64,000 bases of DNA from Istiophorus platypterus (GCA_016859345.1 CM029116.1:2842643-2906642), one strand, 5' to 3'. Counted from the stretch's first letter, positions 36,311 to 49,961 are shown. Notes: generated from the sequence alone by a model not told the origin. Numbers and translations: made by a program.

Positions 36311-39300
36311 AATTTCTGTGATTAATAAGCTGATAATGTTCTCTTTGATTTTCTACTTGCACAAGAGATTTAAGCGTCCCTCTGTGTATTCTCTACGTTG
36401 CACTCTGCTTATTCTCCAATAACAAGGTCAAACGGATTGAGATAATTCCCCAAAATACAAATACAACACAACCTAATTTAGTTTTCTGTCTGAATTTCTA
36501 GCTTTTCAAGACCACACTCCAGCTACAGGCTGAGTTCAGAAGCAATACACTACTTTACTAGGCTGATGTTTTCCTGGATTACTTATTTCTGATATACTAA
36601 AGAGGGTGCAAATGATATTGAAACGACAGTTTGTCATATAATCCTGGTGTCTTCATTTCAAACATAAGGTGGTGGCTCAGTTTTCATTTGAAAGAAACAA
36701 AGAAAAATCGCTTTAGAGAAAAGTGAATTCAAGGATGGCCATCTGCTTCCTATACCATCATTTGCTGGCAGCCAGAACACACACTTGGCCAGGATACTAA
36801 GTGAATTACAGCTGTTCTTGTTTTGTTCTCTGCTAGCTGCTCTAGATAAAGCCAGTCAGCTCTGACATTGCTGTCATGGACTCTCTGATGTCTGGTGTCC
36901 CAAACACTGAGGACGGGGGGGGGGGGGGGGGTGCTAAGTGAGTCTGCTAAGTGCAAGATGAGGGGAAAAAAAGCAAGTGAATATAGAGACAGAAATTTAT
37001 TTGATTTATTAACAGTCCACAGCTGATTGTTGAGTTTAAGGGAGCAAGAAAAAAGACGGATTTATACTGACAGTTCAAAATATTGTCAGATCATCAGAGA
37101 CCGGATGTGTTAATCTGCCCTTTTAATTTATTCACTATCAACTTGCTCTTCCCTCCTCTTTCATAGAGGATCCTCACTTTCGGCATGGCCTGATCAGGCT
37201 AACAAACTTAACAAGAGCCATGAAATAAACATTTCCTTTTTTAGCTGTTTACTCGTTCATCAGACACTTAGCTCAAAACACGAAATCTCACTCCTTCCCC
37301 TCACACCAAGGGATGCCTGGAGTCATAGCCCTTCTAATAGGAGAATACACAGTCTGATCCAGTGCGCGTGGAGCAGAATTATATCCTTCCCTGTTTGACA
37401 TTTCAACTGCAGGCTTCTCTCGGCACAGTCAGGAAATGATGAAATCTAATCAGCTCAAAGTTTGGTGTCATTTCTGATTCGCAGGAAGATGGAAGGAGAC
37501 CTTTCAAATGAGAAACTGTGTATTTTATCCATTGGAGCCATCACTGAAACCACAACCCCAAGACAACGAGTGAACGCTTCATGAAAGGAAATCAGGATCC
37601 GAATACTGTAGAGTACCATACTCTTGGTTCATGAAAGTATAATATTCTACACCTGAAAATATTCTAATTTTCTAAAAATAAATCAGTGCATCTACTAAAC
37701 TTTAATGTCTTTGAATCTAACACAGACAGAACAGTGGTACCTTCAGTGATGAATCCATTTACATGTGAAAATGGCCTATAATAGCAATTGAATTGTATTT
37801 TTCCTGCTTAGGTCTAATTTTCAGTGAGTTGAAATATACATGTAACCCAACCGTATCAATGTACCTGATCTGCTCAAAAGTTTAAATATTTTCAGCCAAC
37901 AGGAGTAAATATATCATCATGTCTCAGTGCGATATCAGTGACAGGAACAGACAGATTTTTCACATGGACAGTAAATTTATCACATTGATAACAGGGCACT
38001 TCATAACACAGTCAGGTTACTTTAACACTGTGCTCAGGAACTTCCTTACTAATATGTTTAAAGAGGCAGCAGGCTCCACATTTCGGGTGCGTCCACAAGA
38101 TGGTACTTATCTTGTGAGCCCCTGGCTTTGTAAATTCACCTTCATCATTTTAAACACAGTGTTTCATCTTAATTGCTTGGAACTGAAGTAACATTGGTTT
38201 ACCAGGATATAAAAGGACCAAAAACAGGAGACGCTGGCACTGAAAAAGTTTATTTAAAAAAAAAAAAAAAGAAAAGAAGTTAATTTGGTCTCACAACAGA
38301 AAAATTAAACATATGGTCTTTTCTCTGCTGATGTCGTCTCCTGTCACAAAAAAGGAAACGTGCGTAATGAGGCTTTAATATTGTAAGAGTTATCATATTA
38401 GATGGCTGCATTTGTCTAGAGGTTTACTGTCTCCAGAATGAGCGCAGAAACATGCAGGTCACATATTGACTTTCACTGTGAATTAACATTGATTTTGTGA
38501 TAGTCAGGGCTGAGGCTCTGCCTGTTAGAAGTGTCCTTTATTTTAATCAGTAAAAGGGTTGGCATTGCTTCACATCCTGTATTTGTTTTTGTTTTTTGCA
38601 TTGTAGACACTGTCTATTAAAAAATTAACTTAAACCAAAGGGCAAAGAAAAAGCTGGTTGACGAAAAGATGATAGATTGACAGAAACAAGAACGTCAACC
38701 TGACTTTAAAAAAAAAACAAACAACAAAACCCCAAAAAAACAGAGGGCAACTTCCCACAAAATGCAACCTGAAATTAATCAATCTCTATTTAAGAAAAAC
38801 CCACAGGTCATATGGTCCCATCCCTCCCACCCTCAGTTTCATCTTAGACCCTGTTTACCATCAGATCAGTTACTGGTGACACAGTAACCATACAATCACT
38901 TACATATTGAATTCCTACAGGTACAGCTCACAAACATTTATCTTCAGCCACTTTAAAGAGCCACAGATGTGGCTCCATCAGGGCTGCCAGTTAACGGCAA
39001 ACATGCTTTTTTACAAAGTGAGAAAATTATATGGTGGCTGAGACATAACCCTGGTGCCTTTGGGGATTGGTGTTCAGAGTCTTCTTCTACTGGCTTCGCA
39101 CGAATTTTGTGGAAAGCTGCATGGGCCTGCAAACAACATGGAGGCAGCCCCTGAATGAAGGAATTGATTTTATGTCAGGATTGATCGGCACAGGGTGATG
39201 GAGGGAGATTGGAAAATAGGGTGAAAACTATTCTGCGTTATTTCTGAGATGATGAAAAGCCTTTACTGAACCCATAAAATATGGCAGGTATCCTAATTTT

Positions 39301-39789
39301 TAAATTGAGATCTTAAATTTTTGAAAATGACTGACAATGCAAAACCATAAGAACTGTGGAGTGCACCTAAATTAGGCCACATTACCTATGTTCCCCTTTG
39401 AATTATTGAGAGTCCAGGATTAGATCTATAACCATCTTTAATCATCTTTAAGTGCAGGCCTTCACCTGCCACTGGGCTGAGGATGAAAATTTCCTGCATT
39501 TCACTAATAATAACTGGATAATGGATGAAATAACAGTTCTCACTTTATGACCTCAACTCCAGGTCAAATCTGTCACCTTTACTGACCGAAAGTGGTGGCA
39601 TGCTTTTGAATTAATCCATTATTTAGACTTTCAGCTGATGGCAGCGCTGAGATGAAACGGTCTGAGACTGAAGAGGAAGAAAAGGAATTCCTAAACATAC
39701 AAGTCAGAGAAAAACAGGCAAAAACACAGGCATATGTGGCCAGATAATTACAATAACTGAAATAATTGTGAAGGTCTATGTTAGACGTA
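36307..39789. other. Non-coding stretch, no gene recognised
   Basis: It contains the G17 run (36915-36931) and A-runs near 38258-38272 and 38708-38740. The 37090-37480 part is discussed as a possible conserved element. Frames at 37919-38191 and 38969-39154 have no domain. Confidence 0.5.
36915..36931 (+). repeat. G17 homopolymer
   Basis: The longest G run in the window. Able to form G-quadruplex, and its length is unreliable in sequencing. Confidence 0.92.
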
Positions 39790-40012
39790 GTGAAGGATAG
39801 ATATACAGAGGGAGCAAGAGAGATCAGTGAAAAAACAAATAGCTGTAATAAAACTTTCATCTTGTAAATGAGGCACAAAACACAGGCACTCTGGGGAAGT
39901 GGCTTGAACCATGAGAGGGAGAACAAGGCAGAGAGAAAGGGAAAAAGGGAAGAGAAAGAAAAAAAACCCCACAAGCACTCTGGAAAAAAAAATTAAAGCC
40001 GGTGAATAAGGG
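39790..40012 (+). repeat. Purine-rich tract
   Basis: GAGAG, AAAGGG and AGAGAAAG words dominate. 39901-39960 has 52 purines in 60 bases. Leucine/serine/phenylalanine-rich minus-strand frames here (39579-40035) are artefacts. Confidence 0.75.
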
Positions 40013-40204
40013 ACAGAGAAAATGAGACACAGCACAATGTGCAGGAAGATGGATTGATAAGACAGAGATCCATTTTATGAGACTGGGGAGTCACCCTTGT
40101 ACAGGAGCCCAGGCAGAGAGAAGGAGACCAAAATAAATAAAAAATATTCCGACCTGAAAGTATGTTTACTGGAGCCACATTCAGCATTTTTATATGAATG
40201 AAGA

Positions 40205-40455
40205 TATGTCTACTGCTGCTACTGCGCCTCAACTGCTTTAACTACTACTACTGCCAATACTATCATTATTACTTCCACAGTTATTACTTGCTATTATTGC
40301 TAAATAACAACTTTTACAACCAGTGGCTCTACTTCTGTTACTCTACTATTACTGGCACTACTGGTGCTTCAGCTAGAACAACGTGAATTGTCGGCTACTG
40401 CTGCTAACACTAATAAAATAATACAGTAATGATGCAGTAAATGCTACTACGGTCA
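40205..40455 (+). repeat. Decayed TAC/TGC triplet-repeat region
   Basis: TACTGC, ACTACTACTACTGC, TATTATTGC, CTACTATTACTGGCACTACTGG and GCTACTGCTGC words recur over 250 bp with roughly triplet phase but many substitutions, as in an old trinucleotide microsatellite. Confidence 0.65.
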
Positions 40456-41507
40456 CTACATGAGTATGGTAGGTTATATTACTTGGCATTTTACTGTAGA
40501 ACCAGTTGAGTCTTAGCTTATAGCTTCCTTCCCTAGTGTTTTTCTGTTTCTATTTTCCTCTCCTCAGGTTTATTATTTTGTTTTTCTTTTTTTTGTGGCC
40601 CAGTATCCTGACAAATTAGGCAATTATTGGACACTTTTGAACCTCCACATCGCATCCAATGCTCATCGCTAGAAAGGATAATAGAGTATTCACTGAATAA
40701 CAAAAAGTAAACTTGGACCCACGAACCTTTTTTTTTTTTTTAATAATGTTTCAGGTTGTTTTTCCAACAATTGTTCCAATTGTTTTTTTGATCAACAATT
40801 CGGCCGATAAAATATCCAAAAATTACATTCTGAAACCAAAGTTCTCATCTTGTTTATTCGCTTATTTCGTCAGACCAATGGTCCAAGACCGATATTAGGA
40901 AAAACATATAACAGGGTAAAGCAGCAAATCCTCACATTTAAGAAGCTGGAGCCAGCAAATGTTTTATATTTTTGTTTGATAAAGGCGTAACTAGTAATTG
41001 CAACTTATTAATTGACTAATTGTCTAACCACTGAGTGCCTCTCATAAGGTCTACAACTAGTATTAGTACTTATGCTCACTAGATTTTATCATCACACCTA
41101 CTAATTACCACTTTAAGACTTCACCTGCAAAAAAATTGAACCAAAGTTTTGGACAATAAGTTGCTTGAGTAGAAGTAAACACAAACACTTTGCAAGTTTG
41201 GGAAGTTTAGCAAAACATAAGCTCATAACAAAAGAGTCTGAATATTTTCAAACCCTATACTTTACTTTATCTGCATCAAACCTTGTCTTTTTTCTCTCAC
41301 ACCCGTTCAACAGTCCAAGGACCCTTAAGTGAGTGTGTGTGTGCGTGTGTTGTGAATCAGGCGAGCAGCGAGTCAGGAAGGCTTGTATAGTCCAGGTGGT
41401 CTCTCAACAGGTGCCGTGTTCATCAGGATGTTGTACCTCCATGCACCACTCACCCGCATACTCACAGGTCACTTCTCTCACTCACTCACTCACACTCTCT
41501 CTCTCAT

Positions 41508-41509
<2 letters not shown>
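40456..41509. other. AT-rich non-coding stretch
   Basis: A T-run lies at 40727-40741, and a short stretch at 40990-41028 (TTGCAACTTATTAATTGACT, then AATTGTCT) resembles the dispersed fish repeat seen at 13441. No gene. Confidence 0.5.

Positions 41510-41564
<55 letters not shown>
41510..41564 (+). repeat. (CA)27 microsatellite
   Basis: Perfect array preceded by CTCA and CT units from 41474. Confidence 0.98.
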
Positions 41565-41567
<3 letters not shown>

Positions 41568-42071
41568 TTCAAAACACTCCCACGCAGGAAAGACGGCCAA
41601 ACTTGTGAAAAATTCTGTCCTCAGCAGATTCCTCATGCATCCAGACTTCCCTTAAACCCTGTAATAATTATATATGATGTACTACTGTATATAATTAGTA
41701 CAGCTGGAAGTGAATATTTTACTATGTTTCTTGAAGGAAGGACAACAGCAAACAACTAACACAATTATTCTCAACATATTTCTAAAATAAACATCACCAC
41801 TTACTACACCTTGTAAACACACCTGACTTCATCTGCTCCCCCTCCGAGCTGAAGGCATTACAACACAATTTATACACTCTTCATTGGTTAATAAATGATA
41901 CATACAACCCTGAATTATTTTGGAAACAACGTATGGACTGTATGAGTAACACATGTGTTTACTTCACACATATTTTTCCATACTGGATTTGTGTGTGCAG
42001 TAGGGGCCTGTAGGCTAGCGTTTCCATAAGAGCCATCTGCAGTCATGAGGTCCCATCGGAACCAAAGGCGT
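41565..42071. other. AT-rich non-coding stretch
   Basis: Nothing recognised between the two microsatellite clusters. Confidence 0.5.
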
Positions 42072-42126
42072 ATGGTGTGTGTGCGTGTGTGTGTGTGTGT
42101 GTGTGAGAGTGTGTGCGTGTGTGCGC
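42072..42126 (+). repeat. (GT)n interrupted microsatellite
   Basis: GT units with GC and GAGA interruptions. Confidence 0.93.
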
Positions 42127-42339
42127 AGCAGCTGTTTGTGGGACCATATATACAGTATGTGCACATTCAGTGGGAATGGGAGGATGCATTTCTCGGAATC
42201 AGGGCTTTGCTGCCGTGGCAATTGATGACCAACACGACTGCTATCCATGCTACTGAAGTGCACCTGAGCATGAAACTGTAATGGGGGAAGCAACCGTGGA
42301 CCATTAGTGGCTGCCCTTGGCATGGGGATGGGAGTGTTG

Positions 42340-42340
<1 letters not shown>

Positions 42341-42411
<71 letters not shown>
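42341..42411 (+). repeat. (GT)35 microsatellite
   Basis: Near-perfect array ending in TTGGGGGGGC. Confidence 0.98.
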
Positions 42412-42412
<1 letters not shown>

Positions 42413-45400
42413 GGGGGGGCACTAAATTGGATGCATGCATGAGTGCCTCCTGAAAAATTTGATCATCGTAATGCACCCAGACACATTAATGTGAATTGCT
42501 GACGACTTATCAGCAAGACGTCATCAAATGTTGTTGGTTTAAGCTTTTAAATTAAATATTTAATCAAATCTTTCTTTCTGTGATGCACAGGTGCTAGAAT
42601 CCAAAACTGATACAAAGTTAGTCTGAAAGCTGAATGACTTTTTGCCTGAACATAAAAAATACACATGCTAGAAAAGATACACCGTGTGGCCTGAATGTAG
42701 AACCCAAATAAAAGCCAAACTTTCATTTTTACATTTCAACTTGATTTCTAATTCCAAAAGTTCCTAGAAGTTCTTCAAGGTTTGTTTTTTTTAGAATTAT
42801 TTTTATTAGAGTCCTTCTCTGGCTGAGCTCTTGAACACCTTATTCTTATTTATCAAAGCAATAAAACAATTTAACTATATACAGTGACTGTACTGAACTG
42901 CTCACAGCTATTTCCTGGCAGGTACCACAAACAACTGTTTTTGTTTTTGGCCATGTTCGCAGATAAACAAACAGCTTGATTATTCGGCAATGCAACAACT
43001 TTTAATGTTTGTATTTAGCTGTAGTAATTCAAGCTTCTACAACACGAGGTGCTATTTAAATAAGGTTTAAGATGATTCTACCTGAACTCAGACTCAATTA
43101 AATTCATTTTGGACATGATCACGATCCTAATTCCCAGTCAAAAAAAGGCAGAAATCAACCAAACTTCTGCTGAGTTGATTAAATGGTCCTTTCAGGTCCC
43201 TCAACTGGTGAGTTATGTCATCTAAAAAGGGACTCCCATGGGGTTTTATGAACCACTGTCACTAATTAATCTGTTCAAAATGCAATTTCTGCACTGTTAC
43301 CTCAGGCTACGGTGGCTCAGCTGGGGGTAACTGTCTGATGGGCAGAGCTGAACACAGCTGAGTGATTCATAACCAACCACCTCGTGCAATCTAAGATGGC
43401 ACCGACATGCAAGGAGGAAATACAGCACCAGGCTGTGTCGCAGCAGCAAAAACCGGGGCTTCTTCCATATTTTTGTTCTTTTTTTTTTTTTACCCCTATT
43501 ATTGGCACGTAGACGGGCAGAATCACTGGTGCGTTAACTCGTCAGCCTGAGTGCCATTAGTGAAACTCTCCTGCATATCGTCACAGCAACAGCACTGGGG
43601 AGGATGTGGCATGATGCAACACGTTATTGAAGTTTGCCCAGCGCACATTGACTGGCGATTTATTTATTTTAAACATAGCAGTAAACACACACTCAAAAGA
43701 ATTTTCTCAAGGCCAAATATGAAAGATGTTTTCAAAAAAGAAAGACATGACATTTCCTTCATCAGATATATTTAACACAAGGGCATCTGTTATTGTCGTC
43801 CCAGAGAAAGAGACCCATGCTTTTCTTTTAACACTTCAAAATGAGATTCCACACCATTAGTGCCTTTAGCCTCTAAAGAAAACAGAGTTAGAGAGGATAT
43901 AGGCTGGACAACTTATTCACTACGAAAGACAAAGACAGATATGATTTACAGAGGAACACCTGTTCTACTCCAGCAAAGTTCAGAAATATTCATGCTCGTT
44001 GTAAATCACAGATGGTAGCAGGCTTCACATACGCAGCTCCACTCTACCTGTGAATAATCCTAATCTCACCAGCTGAGTCAGGTTCAGTCCATCAGGATGA
44101 CTAAGACGGTGTTGGGCGGGGGGGTTATCATAGAGAAAAGAGCGCTAGCATCACTTCAAAAACACTTTTATTCTCCGCTTCCTTTCATCAGGTTCAGTGT
44201 AGATTATTCTATCACATGGAAACCAAACCCAATGGCACATAAGCAAAGTAATAAAATTTTAAGATAACATACTTCAGGTTTCAGCTCTCAATAAGAACTA
44301 TTTAGACAGAGGAATTCATACAGGTAGTGTGACCACTGATCAAACTCAGATGGGCAGTTGATGAGCTGGACATTATTAATTAGTAATTTCTCATATAGGC
44401 AGCACAGAAAGAAAATATCTAGAGTGCTCACCAGAGTGCAACCGGACGACAGCTTATGTTTCAGTTTTGCAGTGGCTGGTGGGGGGGTTGGAGAGCTTCT
44501 GACTCTATTCTGTGCCCATTTTTAGATTCAGCACTCCATGTGGGCAGAGAAGATTATCAGTTTAACAATACAGTTTAACTCTGGCAGATTGTTGTCAACA
44601 GCATCTCAATCACAGGTGACTGGCCCCTCGAGTGCCGCTGCTGTCATTTCGTCTGTTTTTGAAGAGAAATGTCAACTACCTGTGTCTTACAGAGAGTGAG
44701 AGGGTGGACAGAGGGCAAACATATTCCTGACCCTTCACATAAAGTAACAGCGGCTATAAAAAGGAGTGCTGGGAAATTCAGTCAATAGTCTATGTTTATC
44801 TGTGCAGATATAACAGATATAAATAACAATAGCCATTGAGATAATAATTTGTATTTACTTAGTCTGATTATTTATTTAAGCCAACGTTGGTGAATCACGG
44901 GAAAAAAACACTGTTTGAATTATCACTGACACCACACTCGCACACGCACACGCACACACTAATAAACACATAAACATACCAACGCCCGCCCCTGTCTCTC
45001 CCTTTAACAGCTCCCAAATAAAACACTAAAAATCCAATAAGCTCCTGTCCAAAAACAAACATCCCCTGCCAGACAGATGGCTGCTGCTCCGATGTGTGAG
45101 TCAGGTTCAATTTCCAAACTCTGGACAAACACAAACTGATGACAGTATTAGTTTGTCTGAATGGATGCACATTGTTTTTTTTACATGCCTGTGTGTGTAT
45201 GAATCATGCAACTCTGTGTGTGAGTGCTCTGCATCTACACTGTGTCTGCATTTTTGTGTGTGGTTTGTGTGTGTGTGTGTGCGTGTGTGTGTGAGAGACT
45301 GTGTGCTTGTCTCACTGTTGTAATTCTAACAGGTTATCAGCTGGTCGCCCTGGTCTTTCACAGCAGTTACCCAGCAGCTAATGAGACACTCCCAGGAACA

Positions 45401-48400
45401 CCTGCAGGATCTCACAGCATGGGATCAATCTTTCACATTCACATTCACACACACATACACAGATATTTGCCCGCATACACAGTTCCACAGTCTTTCATGT
45501 ATACACAACTAAAAAAGGTTCTTTTTCTTAAGCACACAATTATGTCTTAGAAACAAAATCTCTCTTTTTTCACACACCATCACTGCTCCTCACACTCCGT
45601 TTTCCCATTTTCCAGATTCTTATTCTGATAACTCTATGCTCTTTGTTGTTTCCCTTTTTTTTCTTTTTGCTGAATCTTTGTTCACACGTTATCTCTACAT
45701 TTATGTTGCTGCTGACTATATACAGAACAGTGTTGTTCGAATGCAGTGTGATGGGTCTTTTTCAAATGAACACACATCATCTCTTTCCATTTAACACAAC
45801 TAATGCCCTAACATGAGAAGTAAAGACAGTGTTGCCCAGTTTTCAACAACCACCTTTTGTCGAATACCAAGCCCCCAGAAACAGCTCTGGGCTGTGCTGA
45901 TGTTGGCAAAGAGACCACACTCAGCTTATAGTAGGTCATTACACAAATTCAGAAAGAGGACTATTCTCAACAGCAGAGGCATGAGCCCCACCACTGACCG
46001 GCCAAGCATTAGCTCAGATGACCTTACACACATGGACAAGAACTGAGGGGGTGAAAAGTCTGGTTTCTAAGGTGGAGCCAGCCAACTCCAACCCTTACAA
46101 AAACTGTAAGATTTTTAAACCAACGGCCACGTCGGAAGCCTACGATGAGAAGCAAGCGGAGCAGTGATGTAGTCTCTCTTTTTGGTGCCAGGCAAAAAAG
46201 TCAGGCAGCGGCATTTTGAGCAAGTCTCAGCTGGGACCCAGAAGACTGGCTAACGCCATTATGTAAGCAGATAAAGTACCCGCTGGAATAAAGCTGTGAA
46301 AACACAAAGCTGCTCAAAGTCTTGATTTTTTTTTTTTTTACAGAAAGTCCTCAACTGGAAAAAACTGGATCTGGCCACTGAAGTGGTTTGCTTCTCAAAG
46401 TTGAGATCAGATCGAACTTGTGAACTTATCAGACACCAAACTTATGTGTTATGGACAAAAAAAAAAAGCTGAATTCTGATAAGTGACTTTGAGTAACCTT
46501 GAACAAATGGGGTGGCCATCTTGGAACACTTTATCCAGTTCTCTTAATACATCCATGCTTCTCTTTATCCACCTCTATGAGCTCTAATTTCCCCTTCTCT
46601 TAACTCGGCTCTCCTCTCTCCACAGTGCAGATCTTACAGATGATCCCCCGCTGATGAAGCCGAGCAGAGCAATCCCACTGACTTGGTTGCGGTCAGCACA
46701 AATTAATAGGAATAAATGGGGCGATAGAGTGACAAGAATGAGACCTTAACTGCGGCGCGAGAGAGGGATGCGTGAATGGATGGACGGCCACCACAGAATG
46801 ATGTGATAGGTGCAGACCAAGCCGAGAAAGAAAAAAATCACAGAAATTGTCCAGTAAATGTGAGGTCATAAGTCTGATTCCTGCAAAAGCAAGAAGTCCC
46901 GTCACAGTCTTATCTCGCCTGAACACACTTCTGGCTCTAACCCGTGTCAGGTGTGAAGAGGCTAAGGTTAGCCCAGCATTTCTTTACCTCTCCCCACTGC
47001 CTCTTCATCCATCACATCTGCTGACAGCCGAGGCAGCAGCAGTTAAATCCCTTGGTTTAACTGATCTCACTTTTATTGTATTCCCCCTTTGCCAAATAAA
47101 ATTCCCCCATCTCACTGGCGCTTAGCCCACATCGAAAATTAAGCTATGAATCCTCCTCTCACTCAACAGCAGCCTACTGGGTCTGATGCCGAGAGAAAAG
47201 TCCCAGCAATACAGCTTTTCCTGCAAGCCCCAGAAAACAAGGCCCAAGTCTGCACGTGAAAAGCATAATGACAAGTTTCAGGGAGTGCGGGTGGCGGACT
47301 GACGATCAAATGATGGATGGATGAGGATTAAAAGGGGACGAATTAGAAGACAGACTTACAGGTAGACTGTTACCTGGACGGGAAGACTGGCAGTAAGTGG
47401 ATAGAGAAAACGATGAAGAAAGGGTTAATACCGACTGTTCAATTTCATGTGGAGAAATTAATGGTTACCAATTTCGCCACAGCGGTGGCTGCGGTCTTAT
47501 AAAGATATAAAACATTCGAACAACACATGGCTTCCTGTGGGGAGAAAAAAAATTTAAATGGCATGCAAGCATCTAATTACAGCATTTGTGAAGGACATCA
47601 TGCACCTTGAGGCTGTCACTCAGTACAGCCTGTTTTTTTTTTCTGCTTCAGTTCATTGCTACAAATGCATGCAGTGTGCCCAAGGTTGGCTCAAACATGC
47701 AGAGCTTCATTTTAAATTCTGCTTAAGATTCAAACTCATTTATAAAAACTGAAACCTCTGTGTTCACACCTGCACGGGCTGAGACTTGAGAGCACTTCAA
47801 AATAATGAGCTGCATCGGTCGACTCTCTACCAGACATCTCAACTGTGGCCTTCACGAACCTCAACGCAATTTAATAGAGTTTATAGGTAAAATATCAGTA
47901 CTCACTTGTGACCTGTCAACACTGGACAAACAAAAATTTACATACAACAGCTGACAGAAATCTGAGGTCACTCCATCATCTTGAAACAAACAATAGAACG
48001 ATTCCATTCCAGTAGCTGTCTTAGTATCTAGTTACATTAAGTTGTTTATTAATTATTTGTGAATAAAAATAAGTTGCCTGAACATGAAATAAGGAAGGTA
48101 GCAGGACATGTAGTGGATTATTTAGCATGACCATACTATAAGCAGCCTTTGCACATCACTCATTGCCTTATCCTAATATGCAAATTACATTGTTTTCCTT
48201 TATATTTTCTTCCTTCAATGCATCCTTCATATGCTTTGTTCTATTTTATTACCTGTTTTATCATTTTATTCTGTTCAATCCAAATTTTTTTTTTTTTTTT
48301 TACATTCTGTGTGTGTGTGTGTGCAGCGTGGACGGGGATGAAACAGCACTTCATTGGCCAATCCTGAGTTGAACGTCATGGCTTGCCAGCACTGGAACAA

Positions 48401-48721
48401 ATGCAGCTATTATTAATTTGATGAGTCACCACAACATGAGCATGGGTCATCCCCATTCTAGGGGAAGACTTATGGGATGAGCCATCATTACAGTAATCAG
48501 GCTAATGACGGGATTAACGCCAACGGATTCAACATCACTAAGCTCTATTTTTTGCATGAGGCACTGCTTTTTGGCATTTAGAGCAAAATGTAAGGGCTCA
48601 AAGTAATCAAAGCAAATCATTCAGTGCAGTTAGGAACAAGTAACAGAAAAAGTGATGTAGTCAACACTACGATGAAGGGCCGAAGAGGATAGAGTCGCAT
48701 TTCATCCACTTCTAAGAAAAC
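42412..48721. other. Long non-coding stretch, no gene recognised
   Basis: It contains a (GT) array (45255-45294), T-runs (43480-43491, 46327-46339, 48284-48301) and a short GT array (48309-48323). Frames at 43317-43526, 43551-43775, 44895-45170, 45813-46046, 46693-46926 and 46847-47125 have no recognised domain. The parts at 47430-47600 and 48401-48545 are candidate conserved elements only. No transposon ends were identified. Confidence 0.5.
45255..45294 (+). repeat. (GT)n microsatellite, interrupted
   Basis: GT units with TTT and GC interruptions. Confidence 0.93.
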
Positions 48722-49162
48722 TCAAACCTTTAGTACAATGCCAACATGGATTTGGGGAAGTCTGAGTGGAGTACGCAGGGCCGGCCTTAGTCTTTTAGAG
48801 GGCCCCTGGCAAGATTGCTGCCCGGCCCTTTCATATCTTAATCCCAGATGGCATCGCTTCAAACCAGGAACAGTTTCAATCGCTTCTAGGAGTTGGTCTT
48901 GTGTGTGAATGGGAGAGCGATGCTCCCAGAGGCTTTTGGATTGGTCCCAATTCCCACACTTGCAGTGTCTGCACACAGTGAAGTCCCTGTTCCTGTTTTT
49001 TATGTGTTTCACAGTGACCGTCAAAGTGTCCAGGTTCCTGGATGAAGGTTTAAACAGGGCTACATGAGACACGCTCATTTGGTAAGGACATTCTGTGGCT
49101 GGTGCAAGCTCAGATGTTTTGTTGGTTTGATTTAATTTTCCATGTAAAGAACAGATAGTCAT
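48722..49162 (-). other. Unassigned 146-codon frame overlapping a possible hAT-like end
   Basis: This is the longest frame not explained by simple repeats (minus strand). Its middle reads HIKNRNRDFTVCRHCKCGNW, with two C-x2-C-like cysteine and histidine positions but no domain I can name. Its last third overlaps CAGGGCCGGCCTTAG (48776-48790), which on the plus strand resembles the CAGGGCCGGC termini of hAT-type fish transposons, followed by GGGCCCCTGGCAAGATT. No partner terminus was found to the right. The frame may be part of a transposon, a fragment of an old gene copy, or chance. No function is proposed. Confidence 0.35.
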
Positions 49163-49900
49163 ATTACAGCCACATTGCAGTTAAGATCAAACGCAGTCAG
49201 AAGATGAGACGAAAGCCCATAATTAGTGAGGCAATTAAATCCAATTATTTAAAAGTACATAGGTCCGCTATATATAAATAAGACATAACATGACATTATT
49301 TTGAGGGAAGGAATGTTTTTCTTAAGACATGCTCAAAACATCAGATTTTCAAGTATTCTTCTCTCATTAGGAAGAACAGAGAGTAATTCTAATCATGCTG
49401 AATCCAACATGTCTGTCATGTGTCTGCTGATAAATAAAGGTCCTGAAATCAGTTTATAGGTTACATTACACCCGCAGCTGGACTGGTGTGGCACAGTAGA
49501 CTGTGGGGGATTTTGGGAAACACTAAGCTCTACAAATACCACATCAGAGCAGTATTAGATGAGAAGTGAGCATCCAGTGTGTTATGTACATTCACCATGT
49601 CTTGAGTGCTCATGGAATTACAGGACCCAAGCTTTGAACCAAGGGAAGCTCTACTGTGAAATTAGTAGTAGAGCTATTTAAAATAGTCACCATGGCAAAT
49701 AAAAATACCCATACTGTGGCCCTTTTCTAGCTATTTGGCTTAAACAAAAGACATGTTATACTGATTGAAAAGTTTGCACTTTAGGTGAGGTTCTAGCCTT
49801 CAAAAATGGTTCTTGTTGGGCTTTTATTGGGGAAAAAGTGCATTAATGATTATAAAGAAAAAATATTATTTCTTTATTTAATTGTCTACAACCTCTGTAA

Positions 49901-49961
<61 letters not shown>

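Noticed and set aside
42015..42476. 153-codon minus-strand frame
   Set aside because: Built around two GT arrays (threonine-histidine runs). The rest has no domain.
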